From the NCBI RefSeq assembly GCF_004339805.1, contig NZ_SLUI01000018.1:1-64000 (forward strand): DNA of 64,000 nucleotides. The letters are read 5' to 3'. The DNA comes from Anaerospora hongkongensis (GTDB lineage: Bacteria > Bacillota > Negativicutes > Sporomusales > DSM-15969). Shown here piece by piece: positions 34,835-43,744 of the stretch. The notes under the pieces were generated by a model that saw nothing but the letters and a program-made list of their open reading frames with translations, was not told where the DNA came from and did no database searches. The position numbers and the translations under genes are program-made. The stretch's first letter is position 1. The number at the start of each line of letters is the position of its first letter.

Positions 34835-36349
34835 TTATTCGATAGATAAATCGAACGGGAACTCTTTTTTGAACCATTTGCGGTGCTTTTCTACAGCTTT
34901 GCGCTCTATAGAGGCATCTTCATCGGTAATGAGCCGCAAATGAGCCCGTTTATTTTGGGCGAACGCTTCAACTTGCGGGATGAGGCGCATTTGCGTTGTA
35001 TCCAGACATTCAGCCAGGCCTAAAATCAAGGCCAGCTTGCGAGCCATATCCCAGTCATTTGCATCGAGGAACTCAGTGTATAAACGATTGCGGGTGAATT
35101 TTGCCGAGGGGCCATTGTGCCAGCCGGCAATAATGGCGCAGAGCATCTGCTCGCGGTGTGTCAGCCCGAAGAGGCGGGCGTTTTCGACTAAATAAGAGCT
35201 GTGGCGGGCATGGTCATAATAATTAATTGTAATGCCGATGTCATGCAGCAGCGCTGCCACCTGCAGCAGTATTTTTTCCCGTTCGCCTAAATTGTGCAGT
35301 TGCTGCCAGCCCTCAAACATGGCAACGGCAAGCTGAGTTACATGTTCGGCATGATTGATATCCCCTTTATAAAACATCAGCATATTGCGGGCACTGTGCA
35401 GCAAAATATCAGGGATAATTTCCTCCTGATGCTGTAAGTGGCGGTAATATTGAAAAAAAAGTCCTTCACGCAAACCGCAGCCGCTGGCAATAAGCTGGGT
35501 TCCTTTTGTTACGTTTAGCAGGCATTTAATAATAGTTGAGCCGGCAATAATAATGTCTGCCCGTTCGCTGGAAAGTCCGGGAATCTTGCGCCGCTGATCC
35601 GCTGTTTTTTCTACCAGCATGCGCCAGAGCTCCGAAAAAGACAACGGACCTACTTTATAATTATGAACTTTGGAAAAGGGGTAGTTTCTAACCCGTTGAT
35701 CCATCTTGGCAACATTGCGCATTGTACCGCCAATGCCGATAAGCGGGATATTCAGCCTGTCCAGCCAGGGAACCTGTTCCAGCTGGCGCATTATGAAATT
35801 GTACAAGTCGGTCAGCTCTTCTTCACTGACTTTGTTTTGCGTACCGAAACGTTCGGTCATCGTAACTGCACCGAAAGGCATACTGATTGAGTGTTCGATT
35901 TTTCGGTTGCGGACGAGTGTCAGTTCTGTACTGCCGCCTCCCAGGTCAAAGATAAGTGCATCAGGAACGTCTAATGTATTGAGAACACCGATATATCCTA
36001 GGCGGGCTTCTTCCTCGCCGCTGATAACCTGTAAGGGAATCCGGGTATTGCGGTGAACCATTCGCAAGAAATCCGTTCCGTTTTCTGAAGTACGGACAGC
36101 TGCAGTCGTTACTGCGAGAATTTTGTTTACTTCGAAGAGTTCGCACATGTGAGTGAACATGCGCAGGGTTGCAATTGCTCGATTCATGGCTGCTTGCTCG
36201 AGGCGATTGGTGCCGGTCATGCCTTCACTTAACCGAATGGCTTCTTTTTGGTGATAAACCAAATTATACGAACCATTGTGATAAATATGCATAACAATTA
36301 AGCGAGCTGAGTTAGAGCCCAAATCAATAATCGCGACTCGTTCTGTCAT
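34835..36349 (-). CDS. ppx: Exopolyphosphatase/pppGpp phosphohydrolase (Ppx/GppA) with C-terminal HD domain
   Basis: A 504-residue ASKHA-fold phosphatase. Both phosphate-binding loops and the catalytic region are intact: AIIDLGSNSARL at the N-terminus, SGEEEARLGYIG near residue 125, and FDLGGGSTELTL near 145. The C-terminal third is an HD domain (ALLHDIG). It should hydrolyse polyphosphate ends or pppGpp. GAGGTG precedes the ATG at 36349; a GTG at 36358 is possible. It is divergent from the Ppx-like/Ppk1 pair, forming a polyphosphate locus. Confidence 0.9.
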   Translation of the reverse strand: MTERVAIIDLGSNSARLIVMHIYHNGSYNLVYHQKEAIRLSEGMTGTNRLEQAAMNRAIATLRMFTHMCELFEVNKILAVTTAAVRTSENGTDFLRMVHRNTRIPLQVISGEEEARLGYIGVLNTLDVPDALIFDLGGGSTELTLVRNRKIEHSISMPFGAVTMTERFGTQNKVSEEELTDLYNFIMRQLEQVPWLDRLNIPLIGIGGTMRNVAKMDQRVRNYPFSKVHNYKVGPLSFSELWRMLVEKTADQRRKIPGLSSERADIIIAGSTIIKCLLNVTKGTQLIASGCGLREGLFFQYYRHLQHQEEIIPDILLHSARNMLMFYKGDINHAEHVTQLAVAMFEGWQQLHNLGEREKILLQVAALLHDIGITINYYDHARHSSYLVENARLFGLTHREQMLCAIIAGWHNGPSAKFTRNRLYTEFLDANDWDMARKLALILGLAECLDTTQMRLIPQVEAFAQNKRAHLRLITDEDASIERKAVEKHRKWFKKEFPFDLSIE

Positions 36350-36424
36350 TAGATGCACCTCAATTAATGAACTTATGGAATACTATATTTCGCTACATTT
36401 TTTAAAATCCTTTTAAATTGTTTG

Positions 36425-36449
36425 TTACATTTTTTACATAAACTTAACA
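36425..36449 (+). promoter_or_regulatory. Candidate PhoP-like box between divergent ppx genes
   Basis: Three direct hexamers TTACAT (36425), TTACAT (36434) and TTAACA (36444) spaced by 9-10 bases lie in the 185-bp divergent region. They resemble the TTAACA-type direct repeats bound by Bacillus PhoP, though the spacing is shorter than the usual 11. Polyphosphate genes are plausible phosphate-regulated targets. The region is AT-rich, so this may be chance. Confidence 0.3.
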
Positions 36450-36534
36450 AAACATAAAAAGAAAAACAGGGAAAATTCAATTTTTATGTCGAATTAGAAT
36501 GTAAATAACAACCTATCCGGCCGGAGGTAATCAC

Positions 36535-38085
36535 ATGGGGAAAGCGACTAGTCCTGAAATATTTGGCGCTATCCATTTAGGATCAGAGCAGGCAGGCATT
36601 CAAATTGTTCAATATAAGACGCTGGCTGACGTCAAAGTAATCGATAAGGCCTTCCGGGAAGTGACGCTAGGGGAAGAGATTTTTAAAACCGGTAAAATCA
36701 GCTTTGGTACGCTGAATGAAATTTGCGATTTGCTGAAAGGCTACCGGCGCATGCTTTGTGAATACGGTGTACGGGATTACCGGTTATTTGCAACAACAGC
36801 TGTCCGTGAGGCCAGCAATCAGCGGTATATTGTTGATCAAATACGGGTCAAAACCGGTTTCGACGTGGAGGTTGTCGATATGCCGCGCGAAATCTTCTAT
36901 AAATACTTTGCGCTGTTTAAAACGTTACAGGAACAGCAGCTGATCGGGCAAAAGGATGCAGTGCTTTTTGTCGACATCTCATCCGGTGGATTGGGTTTTA
37001 CCTTGTATAAGGGGGGCTGTATTCACTATCAGCAGAATATTCATATTGGTGCTTTGCGCATAAAAGAAAGTTTTGACAAAAATCAACGGGAATCCGTGCA
37101 GTTTCCCCAGGCATTGGCTGAATATATATACAGCACAATTGAACCGGTAAAAACAGAACTGAGACGGCATAAGATTAAATATCTTGTGCTGGCCGGCAAT
37201 GAAACAAAACTCGTCCTCAAGATATTGGGCCGCAGCGGGAATGATAAGCTGACAGTAATCGATCCGCAGGAGTTTACAGCCTGTGCGGAACAACACCGAT
37301 TTTTTAATATTGCCCATCTGATGAATGCTTATGATTTCAATGAACACCGGGCAGAAATTGTTTTGCCTACTATTATTTTGTATCAGCAGATTTTGTCAGT
37401 TACAGAAGCTGGCAAAATTATTGTTCCGAATACAACATTTACTGACGGCGTTACGCTCCATCATGTAGCGGAGCAGACACATGACAGTTTTGTCGATGTA
37501 GTAGAAGAGCAGATTCTCAGTCTGGCGTACACGCTGGGGAAAAAATATAGCTTTGATGCCGATCACGCTATTATGGTAAGCAATGTAGCATTAAAAATAT
37601 TTGATAGTATGGTTAAGGCCCATGGACTCGGAAAAAGGGAGCGGTTTTTACTGAAAATCGCAGGAATACTGCACGATATTGGTAAATTCGTCAGTTTGCG
37701 CCGCCATTATTTTTATTCGTACCGGCTCCTGGTATCTTCTGATATATTTGGCTTTTCTGATGAGGAAAAGCATATTATGGCCAATGTGGCATATTACCAT
37801 TCAAAAGGAACGCCAAGTGATGCTGAAGACAATTTTCGGTTTTTGCCGGAAAAGCATAAGACAATTGTTTCTAAGCTTGTCGCTATGATGCGTCTGGCCG
37901 ATGCGATTGACCGCAGTTACCGCCAAAAAATTACTGACTGCGTGGTGAGCCTGAAAGGGGACGAATTAATCATCTCCTACAACAGTCTAGAAGATACATC
38001 ACTGGAAGAATGGACCTTTGCCGACAAGGCTGATTTCTTTGAAGAGGTTTTTGGCTTTCGAGCCCTATTGAAACGACAGGGGTAG
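36535..38085 (+). CDS. Ppx/GppA-like protein with degenerate phosphatase motifs and intact HD domain
   Basis: A 516-residue paralogue of the divergent Ppx. Its ASKHA motifs are altered: GAIHLGSEQAG replaces the DLGSNS loop, MPREIFYKYFALF stands where GEEEARLGYIG is expected, and VDISSGGLGF replaces DLGGGSTEL. The catalytic Glu and loop-1 Asp are therefore missing. The C-terminal HD domain keeps GILHDIGK and a distal YYHSKG region. It is likely a sensor or regulator rather than an exopolyphosphatase, with activity, if any, in the HD domain. GGAGG precedes the ATG. The ppk gene begins immediately after its stop. Confidence 0.87.
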   Translation: MGKATSPEIFGAIHLGSEQAGIQIVQYKTLADVKVIDKAFREVTLGEEIFKTGKISFGTLNEICDLLKGYRRMLCEYGVRDYRLFATTAVREASNQRYIVDQIRVKTGFDVEVVDMPREIFYKYFALFKTLQEQQLIGQKDAVLFVDISSGGLGFTLYKGGCIHYQQNIHIGALRIKESFDKNQRESVQFPQALAEYIYSTIEPVKTELRRHKIKYLVLAGNETKLVLKILGRSGNDKLTVIDPQEFTACAEQHRFFNIAHLMNAYDFNEHRAEIVLPTIILYQQILSVTEAGKIIVPNTTFTDGVTLHHVAEQTHDSFVDVVEEQILSLAYTLGKKYSFDADHAIMVSNVALKIFDSMVKAHGLGKRERFLLKIAGILHDIGKFVSLRRHYFYSYRLLVSSDIFGFSDEEKHIMANVAYYHSKGTPSDAEDNFRFLPEKHKTIVSKLVAMMRLADAIDRSYRQKITDCVVSLKGDELIISYNSLEDTSLEEWTFADKADFFEEVFGFRALLKRQG

Positions 38086-40185
38086 GTGAATACGTTGTTT
38101 GATCAACACGAATTCTTTTTAAATCGTGAACTTAGCTGGCTGAAATTTAACAGCCGGGTTTTGCAGGAGGCCGATGACCCCAATAAACCGCTTTTGGATC
38201 GGCTGCGGTTTATCGCGATTGTCAGCTCCAATTTAGATGAGTTTTTTATGATCCGCGTTGCTGGTCTAAAGCACCAGAAAGAAAGCGGTATTAATAAAAT
38301 GGACAATTCGGGCCTGACAGTGCTGGAGCAGTTAGAGCGGATCGCCGGTTTCAGCCATCAGCAGGTAAAGGTTCAATACAAGTACCTGCAAAAGATTTTA
38401 TCCCTGCTGGAGGAACAGGATATTCACTTCTTAGACGTTCAGGATTTGACGGATAAAAACCGTGAGTGGCTGTATGATTATTTCTTAAATACTATTTACC
38501 CCGTTACTACTCCTATGGCGGTGGATGCCAGTCACCCCTTTCCCTTTTTAGCCAGCCGCGGTCTGAATCTCGCTGTTTTGCTGGAAAAGGATAAAGGCGA
38601 AGTAAAGACAGCAGTTGTGCCCGTACCGACCGTATTACCCCGCATAGTGGAGATTCCAGGTCAGGAGGGCAAGAAACACTTTGTCTTTTTAGAAAACATT
38701 ATGCAGGAATATTGCCATCACTTATTTCATGGTTACCGGATCAAAGAGGTAGCTCCTTTTCGCATTACCCGCAATGCCGATTTATCCATTGCCGAGGAAG
38801 AAGCAGTCGATTTACTGGCCGAAGTGGAAAAGTCTCTGCAGCAGCGGCGTAAGGGGCAGCCGGTACGCCTTGAAATAGGGAAGAGAACCAATAAAGCCAT
38901 ACGAGATTTTGTTGTAGGAGCACTGAAATTAGAAGAGCAGGATATCTATGAAATTATGGGTCCTCTTGACAATGCGATATTTGCTAAGTTTGCCGATTTG
39001 CCAGGGTATGATCATTTGCGCTATCAGCCTATTAATCCGCAAATTCCGCCGAGACTCAAGAACAGCGAAGAAATATTTGCCGCCATCCGGGAAAAGGATA
39101 TACTTATCCATCATCCCTATGAAGCCTTTGATCCGGTAGTCAACTTCGTCATGCAGGGAGCAACGGACCCTAAAGTATTGGCTATTAAGCAGACACTGTA
39201 CCGTGTTGGCGGAAATTCGGCGATCGTCGGGGCACTGGCAGAAGCGGCGAAAAATGGCAAGCAGGTTACCGTTCTCGTAGAGTTAAAAGCCCGCTTTGAT
39301 GAAGAAAACAATATCATTTGGGCTCGCCGCCTGGAAGAGGCCGGCTGTCATGTTATTTATGGATTGGTGGGACTTAAAACTCATGCCAAATGTACACTGG
39401 TGGTACGCCGCGAAAGCTATGGCATTAAGCGGTATGTCCATGTTGGTACAGGGAACTATAATGATTTCACGGCAAAAATCTATACGGATATCGGCTTGTT
39501 CACCGCTAATGATCAGATTGGAGCTGATGCATCGGCCTTTTTTAATCTATTATCCGGTTACTCCGATCCACCTATTTGGAATAAATTTATTGTTGCTCCT
39601 CTTGGTCTTAGAGAAAAATTGATTCAATTAATTGATCAAGAAATTCAAGCTGTCGACGCAGGACGGCCCGGCCGGATTATTGCGAAGATGAATTCCCTTT
39701 TAGACCGGGAGATTATCATTAAGCTGTATGAAGCGTCGGCTAAGGGTGTAAAAATTGATTTAATTGTACGCGGCATATGTGTGCTAAGGCCAGGACTTCC
39801 GGGAGTAAGTGACAATATTACGGTCCGCAGCATTGTAGGAAGATTTCTGGAGCACAGCCGGATTTTTTATTTTGCTAATGGTGGAGACAGCAGTGTTTTC
39901 CTGTCTAGCGCCGATTGGATGCCCCGCAATTTAAACGAGCGGGTGGAATTGATGGTTCCCATACAGGATAACGATCATAAAGACCGTATCAAGGAAATTT
40001 TGGAGCTGATTTTAAAAGATAATCTAAAAGCGCATGTTATGAAAAAAGACGGCTCTTACCGTAAGGTTGAGAAGCGTTCTAAAGCAATCAACAGCCAGGA
40101 AAAACTGTACGAACAGGCTGTATCGAGAAGCGAAGTGAAGGAACTGACGATTGAACAGCGGTTAAGGCCGAGTTACCGGCATTAG
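38086..40185 (+). CDS. ppk1: Polyphosphate kinase 1
   Basis: A 699-residue Ppk1 that reversibly polymerises the ATP gamma-phosphate into polyphosphate. N-terminal FLNRELSWLKFNSRVL and FIAIVSSNLDEFFMIRV, then the two PLD-like catalytic domains with YVHVGTGNYNDFTAKIYTD (autophosphorylated His) and GICVLRPGLPGVSDNI plus LEHSRIFYF. GTG at 38086 directly abuts the previous stop; a TTG at 38095 has a better placed GGTAGGTG and may be the real start. Translationally coupled to the degenerate Ppx-HD protein. Confidence 0.94.
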   Translation: MNTLFDQHEFFLNRELSWLKFNSRVLQEADDPNKPLLDRLRFIAIVSSNLDEFFMIRVAGLKHQKESGINKMDNSGLTVLEQLERIAGFSHQQVKVQYKYLQKILSLLEEQDIHFLDVQDLTDKNREWLYDYFLNTIYPVTTPMAVDASHPFPFLASRGLNLAVLLEKDKGEVKTAVVPVPTVLPRIVEIPGQEGKKHFVFLENIMQEYCHHLFHGYRIKEVAPFRITRNADLSIAEEEAVDLLAEVEKSLQQRRKGQPVRLEIGKRTNKAIRDFVVGALKLEEQDIYEIMGPLDNAIFAKFADLPGYDHLRYQPINPQIPPRLKNSEEIFAAIREKDILIHHPYEAFDPVVNFVMQGATDPKVLAIKQTLYRVGGNSAIVGALAEAAKNGKQVTVLVELKARFDEENNIIWARRLEEAGCHVIYGLVGLKTHAKCTLVVRRESYGIKRYVHVGTGNYNDFTAKIYTDIGLFTANDQIGADASAFFNLLSGYSDPPIWNKFIVAPLGLREKLIQLIDQEIQAVDAGRPGRIIAKMNSLLDREIIIKLYEASAKGVKIDLIVRGICVLRPGLPGVSDNITVRSIVGRFLEHSRIFYFANGGDSSVFLSSADWMPRNLNERVELMVPIQDNDHKDRIKEILELILKDNLKAHVMKKDGSYRKVEKRSKAINSQEKLYEQAVSRSEVKELTIEQRLRPSYRH

Positions 40186-40222
40186 TGCCGCTGGCGGAAA
40201 TTAACAAAAGGTAATATTCTGT

Positions 40223-40264
40223 AAAACGGCGAATATCCTGTTGGTATGGGGTATTTGCCGTTTT
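40223..40264 (+). terminator. Rho-independent terminator after ppk1
   Basis: AAAACGGC pairs with GCCGTTTT, extended inward by an imperfect AATATCC/GGGTATT stem. Confidence 0.75.
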
Positions 40265-40321
40265 GTATATTTGGAATCATTTCTGGATATACTAGCTTTC
40301 ACTAGGGATATCTTACCAAAT

Positions 40322-40351
40322 TTGACAATCACCTGCCATTTATGGTATAAT
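40322..40351 (+). promoter_or_regulatory. Sigma-A-type promoter for the yabE-like gene
   Basis: TTGACA (40322-40327), 18 bases, TATAAT (40346-40351): both hexamers perfect. The ATG lies 25 bases further on. Confidence 0.8.
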
Positions 40352-40376
40352 CCTAAAGCTTGAAAGGGGGAACCAC

Positions 40377-41354
40377 ATGAGTAATGACAAATCCAGGCGG
40401 CAAGGTCGCTTAAGCGTGATAATTGCCGTACTAATTGTCGTGTCTCTGGTGGCATCCGGCTTTGTTTGGGCCCACAAAAAAGTACACATTACTGCAGATG
40501 GACGCAATTTAGACATACGAACTCTACATAGTAAACCTGAAGACGTGTTGGCTCAAGCGGGAATCCAAATGGGAGACCGCGACGAATACCGGTTGTCGAC
40601 TGCGAAGCTGCAAAGCGGTACCACAATTTCTGTTCACCGGGCAATTCCGGTATCAGTGATGTACCAGGGCAAGACTGAAACAGTAACAACAGCAAAGCTT
40701 ACCGCCGGGGAAGTGGCGGCAGCCATGGGAATTGCCAACCCAAATGTAAAACTTATTCCTGGTGAAGATACCCCAGTAACTGCTGATATGCTTATTAAAG
40801 TGGTTGCGATTACAGAATCCCTTGTGGATAGAGAGCTCCCTGTACTTTATCCTGTAATGCGCCAGCCTGATCCGACACTGGAGAAAGGCGAGGAACGGGT
40901 TATAGAAGAGGGGCAGGACGGTCAGAAAAGAGCAAAAATCAAATTAATATTTGAAGATGGCGTGCAAACTTCAGAACAGATTGTCGAAGAGCACGTCACG
41001 GCAGAGCCGAAAGCCAAAGTTATTCAAGTGGGCACACGGGATATGGTGGAAACTTCCCGTGGTGATCTGCGCTTCCGCCGGATTGAGCGGATGGAAGCAA
41101 CGGCGTATTTACCGACTGATGGCGGCGGACATGGAATTACGGCTTCCGGTGTTCCAGCCCGTAATGGAGTTGTTGCCGTTGATCCCCGGGTCATTCCACT
41201 GGGCAGCCGGTTGTTTATTCCCGGATATGGTCTAGCGTTGGCGGCTGATACAGGCGGCGATATTATCGGACACAGAATCGATCTTTGTATGGAAGACGAA
41301 AGTGCCGCTTGGCGTTTTGGTCGCAGACCAGTTAAAGTTTATGTGCTGGATTAA
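40377..41354 (+). CDS. yabE: YabE-like protein with DUF348, G5 and 3D domains
   Basis: A 325-residue exported wall protein. An N-terminal membrane segment (LSVIIAVLIVVSLVASGFVW) precedes two DUF348-like repeats (about 38-150), a G5 domain (about 165-230) and a C-terminal 3D domain with EATAYLP, ITASGVPARNGVVAVDP, IPLGSRLFI and DTGGDIIGHRIDL, whose three aspartates are the presumed lytic transglycosylase centre. Related to YabE and the Rpf/stationary-phase survival proteins. GGGGG precedes the start. It has its own promoter and terminator, ahead of rnmV as in Bacillus. Confidence 0.92.
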   Translation: MSNDKSRRQGRLSVIIAVLIVVSLVASGFVWAHKKVHITADGRNLDIRTLHSKPEDVLAQAGIQMGDRDEYRLSTAKLQSGTTISVHRAIPVSVMYQGKTETVTTAKLTAGEVAAAMGIANPNVKLIPGEDTPVTADMLIKVVAITESLVDRELPVLYPVMRQPDPTLEKGEERVIEEGQDGQKRAKIKLIFEDGVQTSEQIVEEHVTAEPKAKVIQVGTRDMVETSRGDLRFRRIERMEATAYLPTDGGGHGITASGVPARNGVVAVDPRVIPLGSRLFIPGYGLALAADTGGDIIGHRIDLCMEDESAAWRFGRRPVKVYVLD

Positions 41355-41356
41355 TG

Positions 41357-41393
41357 TTAGAGGTTGTTGAAGGCTTGTCTTCAACAACCTTTA
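41357..41393 (+). terminator. Rho-independent terminator
   Basis: Sixteen-base near-perfect arms around GGTTGTTGAAG with a 6-nt loop, directly after the yabE-like gene. Confidence 0.8.
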
Positions 41394-41443
41394 ACTTATA
41401 TTGCAAAAGCATATTGCAGTATTTTTGCAGGTGAGGGAAAAGC

Positions 41444-41986
41444 ATGATACAAGAAGTGATAGTTGTTGAAGGAAAACAAGATATTGCCCGGGTCAAGCAG
41501 GCTGTAGAAGCGGAAATAATTGCTACCGGCGGATTTACGCTGGCTCCGTATACGCTGAAGAAAATTGAACAAGCCTATACGAAACGGGGGATTATTGTTC
41601 TTACTGATCCTGATCATGCGGGCGAACGCATCCGTAAGTATTTGAGCCAGCGCTTTCCCTTGGCTAAGCATGCTTTTGTTCCACGGGAGCAGGCTTATGC
41701 AAACGATGATATTGGGATTGAGCAGGCCTCACCTGAAGCGATCAGGGCAGCTTTAAGCAAAGTTCGCTGCCATCATTTCACACCGCAGCAGGAGTTTACG
41801 CTTGCCGATATTCTCCGGGGAAATTTAAGCGGTGCTGCCGAGGCGGCTGAACGGCGGGCGCTCTTAGGGGCATCGTTAGGGATTGGCTACGCTAATGCCA
41901 AACAGTTTTTATATCGTCTTAACCATTACGGTGTAAGGCGCGACGAATTTGAGAAAGCGCTAAGCACGCTGGAGGAGCAGTTATGA
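41444..41986 (+). CDS. rnmV: Ribonuclease M5
   Basis: A 180-residue Toprim-domain endonuclease that matures the 5' and 3' ends of 5S rRNA precursor with help from ribosomal protein L18. Toprim acidic motifs are VVEGKQDIARV and LTDPDHAGERIRK. GGTGAGGG precedes the ATG. It overlaps ksgA by 4 bp, the conserved arrangement. Confidence 0.94.
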   Translation: MIQEVIVVEGKQDIARVKQAVEAEIIATGGFTLAPYTLKKIEQAYTKRGIIVLTDPDHAGERIRKYLSQRFPLAKHAFVPREQAYANDDIGIEQASPEAIRAALSKVRCHHFTPQQEFTLADILRGNLSGAAEAAERRALLGASLGIGYANAKQFLYRLNHYGVRRDEFEKALSTLEEQL

Positions 41987-42834
41987 TTCAGCCTACTATT
42001 GCCAATAAGGATGTAACCCTGCACATCGTTAAGACTTTTGGTATTCATATTACCAAAAAACTAGGCCAAAACTTTCTAATTCGAAAAGAGGTTGTTGATG
42101 GCATTGTTGCAGCAGGCTCGGTAAAAGAAGGGGATACGGTTCTGGAAATCGGTCCGGGTATCGGCACACTGACCCAGGGCTTGGCTGAAACCGGTGCGGA
42201 TGTGGTTGCGGTCGAGGTAGACAAGCAGCTCATTAGTGTGCTGGCTAAAACCTTACAGGGATATGAAAATGTGAGAGTTGTCCATGGTGACATTTTGAAA
42301 CTCGACATTTCCCGGGAAATAATGGCAGAAAAGTATAAGGTTATTGCCAATTTGCCGTATTATATTACGACGCCGATCATTATGATGCTGCTCGAACAGC
42401 GGTTTCCTGTCGAAGTATTGGTAACGATGGTTCAAAAAGAAGTTGCTGAGCGTATGGTGGCCAAACCAGGAGGCAAAGAATATGGTTCTTTGTCGGTTGC
42501 TGTCCAGTATTATACGGAAGCTGATATTATGTTCACGGTGCCTCCGGCCTCTTTTTATCCCTCTCCTGCGGTTGAGTCGGCAGTTATTCGCTGCAAAGTA
42601 CGCGAGAAACCGCCAGTGGATGTTGCAGATGAAAAGGCATTTTTCCGGATAGTCAAAGCTGCTTTTTCACAGCGGCGGAAGACGTTCAGCAATACGCTGA
42701 AAGCGGCAGGCATTGAGCCCGAATTAATTGCTAGAATGCTGGATAAAGCCGGAATAGATGGCGTCAGGCGGGGAGAAACATTATCTCTGGCTGAATTTGC
42801 CGCTGTTGCCAATGCCTGGGTGGAACTCAGATAA
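41983..42834 (+). CDS. rsmA: 16S rRNA (adenine(1518)-N6/adenine(1519)-N6)-dimethyltransferase
   Basis: A 283-residue KsgA/RsmA enzyme dimethylating two adjacent adenines near the 3' end of 16S rRNA, with a quality-control role in 30S assembly. KKLGQNFLI, VLEIGPGIGTLT (SAM motif I) and the catalytic NLPYYITTP are present. It starts inside the end of rnmV (ATGA) and is followed by a strong terminator. Confidence 0.95.
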   Translation: MIQPTIANKDVTLHIVKTFGIHITKKLGQNFLIRKEVVDGIVAAGSVKEGDTVLEIGPGIGTLTQGLAETGADVVAVEVDKQLISVLAKTLQGYENVRVVHGDILKLDISREIMAEKYKVIANLPYYITTPIIMMLLEQRFPVEVLVTMVQKEVAERMVAKPGGKEYGSLSVAVQYYTEADIMFTVPPASFYPSPAVESAVIRCKVREKPPVDVADEKAFFRIVKAAFSQRRKTFSNTLKAAGIEPELIARMLDKAGIDGVRRGETLSLAEFAAVANAWVELR

Positions 42835-42854
42835 TTATTCGAAAAGATACAAAG

Positions 42855-42904
42855 AGTGTGTCGCAAATCGCTTTTTTGAAAAGCAAATGCGACACACTTT
42901 TTTT
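42855..42904 (+). terminator. Rho-independent terminator after rsmA
   Basis: Perfect AGTGTGTCGCA stem, inner GCTTTT/AAAAGC pairing, and a run of seven Ts. Confidence 0.9.
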
Positions 42905-42912
42905 GCAGATAA

Positions 42913-42942
42913 AAAACCCTGCTCTTTTGTGAGCAGGGTTTT
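42913..42942 (-). terminator. Terminator for the glycosyltransferase gene
   Basis: Twelve-base perfect arms AAAACCCTGCTC and GAGCAGGGTTTT; six Ts follow on the minus strand, just past the stop at 42947. Confidence 0.88.
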
Positions 42943-42946
42943 GTAT

Positions 42947-43744
42947 TCAGCTTTCTTGCTTGTTTTCCATGAATGTATCCAGCAAATCGAAGCGACGATC
43001 ACTGTGATAGCCTAAATGGGTTTTATTCTGATGTTGTCGTGTACGGGGCTGGGATTGGAAAACAGATATGGCTTCCAGACAGTCTCCAACAATTGTATCA
43101 ATGATCCGGTTGGTATGAATTTGATTTTTAATGGAGGAACCTAACCGGTAATGAGGGATGGTAGTTGCTACATCTATTTTTAATTTGTGCATTCGCGCCA
43201 GGGCAAGCGGAACCGGCGGAATAGCCAGTTCACGGATGGGGATTGTTTCTAACAACCGGCGGGAAACGGCATGAGGCCCATGGGCGGGGGTGGCGAGGCC
43301 GATTTTTTTATCAAGCCCCAGTTCTTTGTTTAGATTATGACGCCATTGAAAGGTAGGGTTATAGCGTTCAATGTGGCGGGGAGGTGACGGATAGCAGTTA
43401 GTGAGAGCAATATCCAGGTGCTTTAACAGCACTCCGTCAACTAATTCCATTAAGTTCTCATTAAAAGTACCTACCATATCGCCATCTACGAAAGCGATAA
43501 CATCGCTGCCCAGAGCCATAGCCACTTTAGCGCCAATTGCCCGTGGAACGTCGATTCCGAGACAGTCGTGAAAATAAATGATTTGAAGTTTTGGCAGCCG
43601 CATTTGCAGAACTTCCTGCATAGTCGTATCTTTGGACCCGTTGGCTACAAGAATGATGTGATCAACTGGCAGTGTGCCGAGATTTTGCAGTACTGTAGGA
43701 ACGCGGCCGGCCTCATTTCTTGCTGGAACGACGACGGAGATCAT
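42947..43744 (-). CDS. Family 2 glycosyltransferase
   Basis: A 265-residue GT-A fold protein: VVVPARNEAGRVPTVL at the N-terminus, VANGSKDTT, and the metal-binding FVDGDMVG motif. It has no membrane segment, so it acts in the cytoplasm or peripherally at the membrane; acceptor unknown. GAGGTG precedes the ATG at 43744. It lies between rsmA and yabG on the opposite strand. Family members in this genomic setting are likely polysaccharide or spore-surface enzymes, but nothing here proves that. Confidence 0.85.
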   Translation of the reverse strand: MISVVVPARNEAGRVPTVLQNLGTLPVDHIILVANGSKDTTMQEVLQMRLPKLQIIYFHDCLGIDVPRAIGAKVAMALGSDVIAFVDGDMVGTFNENLMELVDGVLLKHLDIALTNCYPSPPRHIERYNPTFQWRHNLNKELGLDKKIGLATPAHGPHAVSRRLLETIPIRELAIPPVPLALARMHKLKIDVATTIPHYRLGSSIKNQIHTNRIIDTIVGDCLEAISVFQSQPRTRQHQNKTHLGYHSDRRFDLLDTFMENKQES

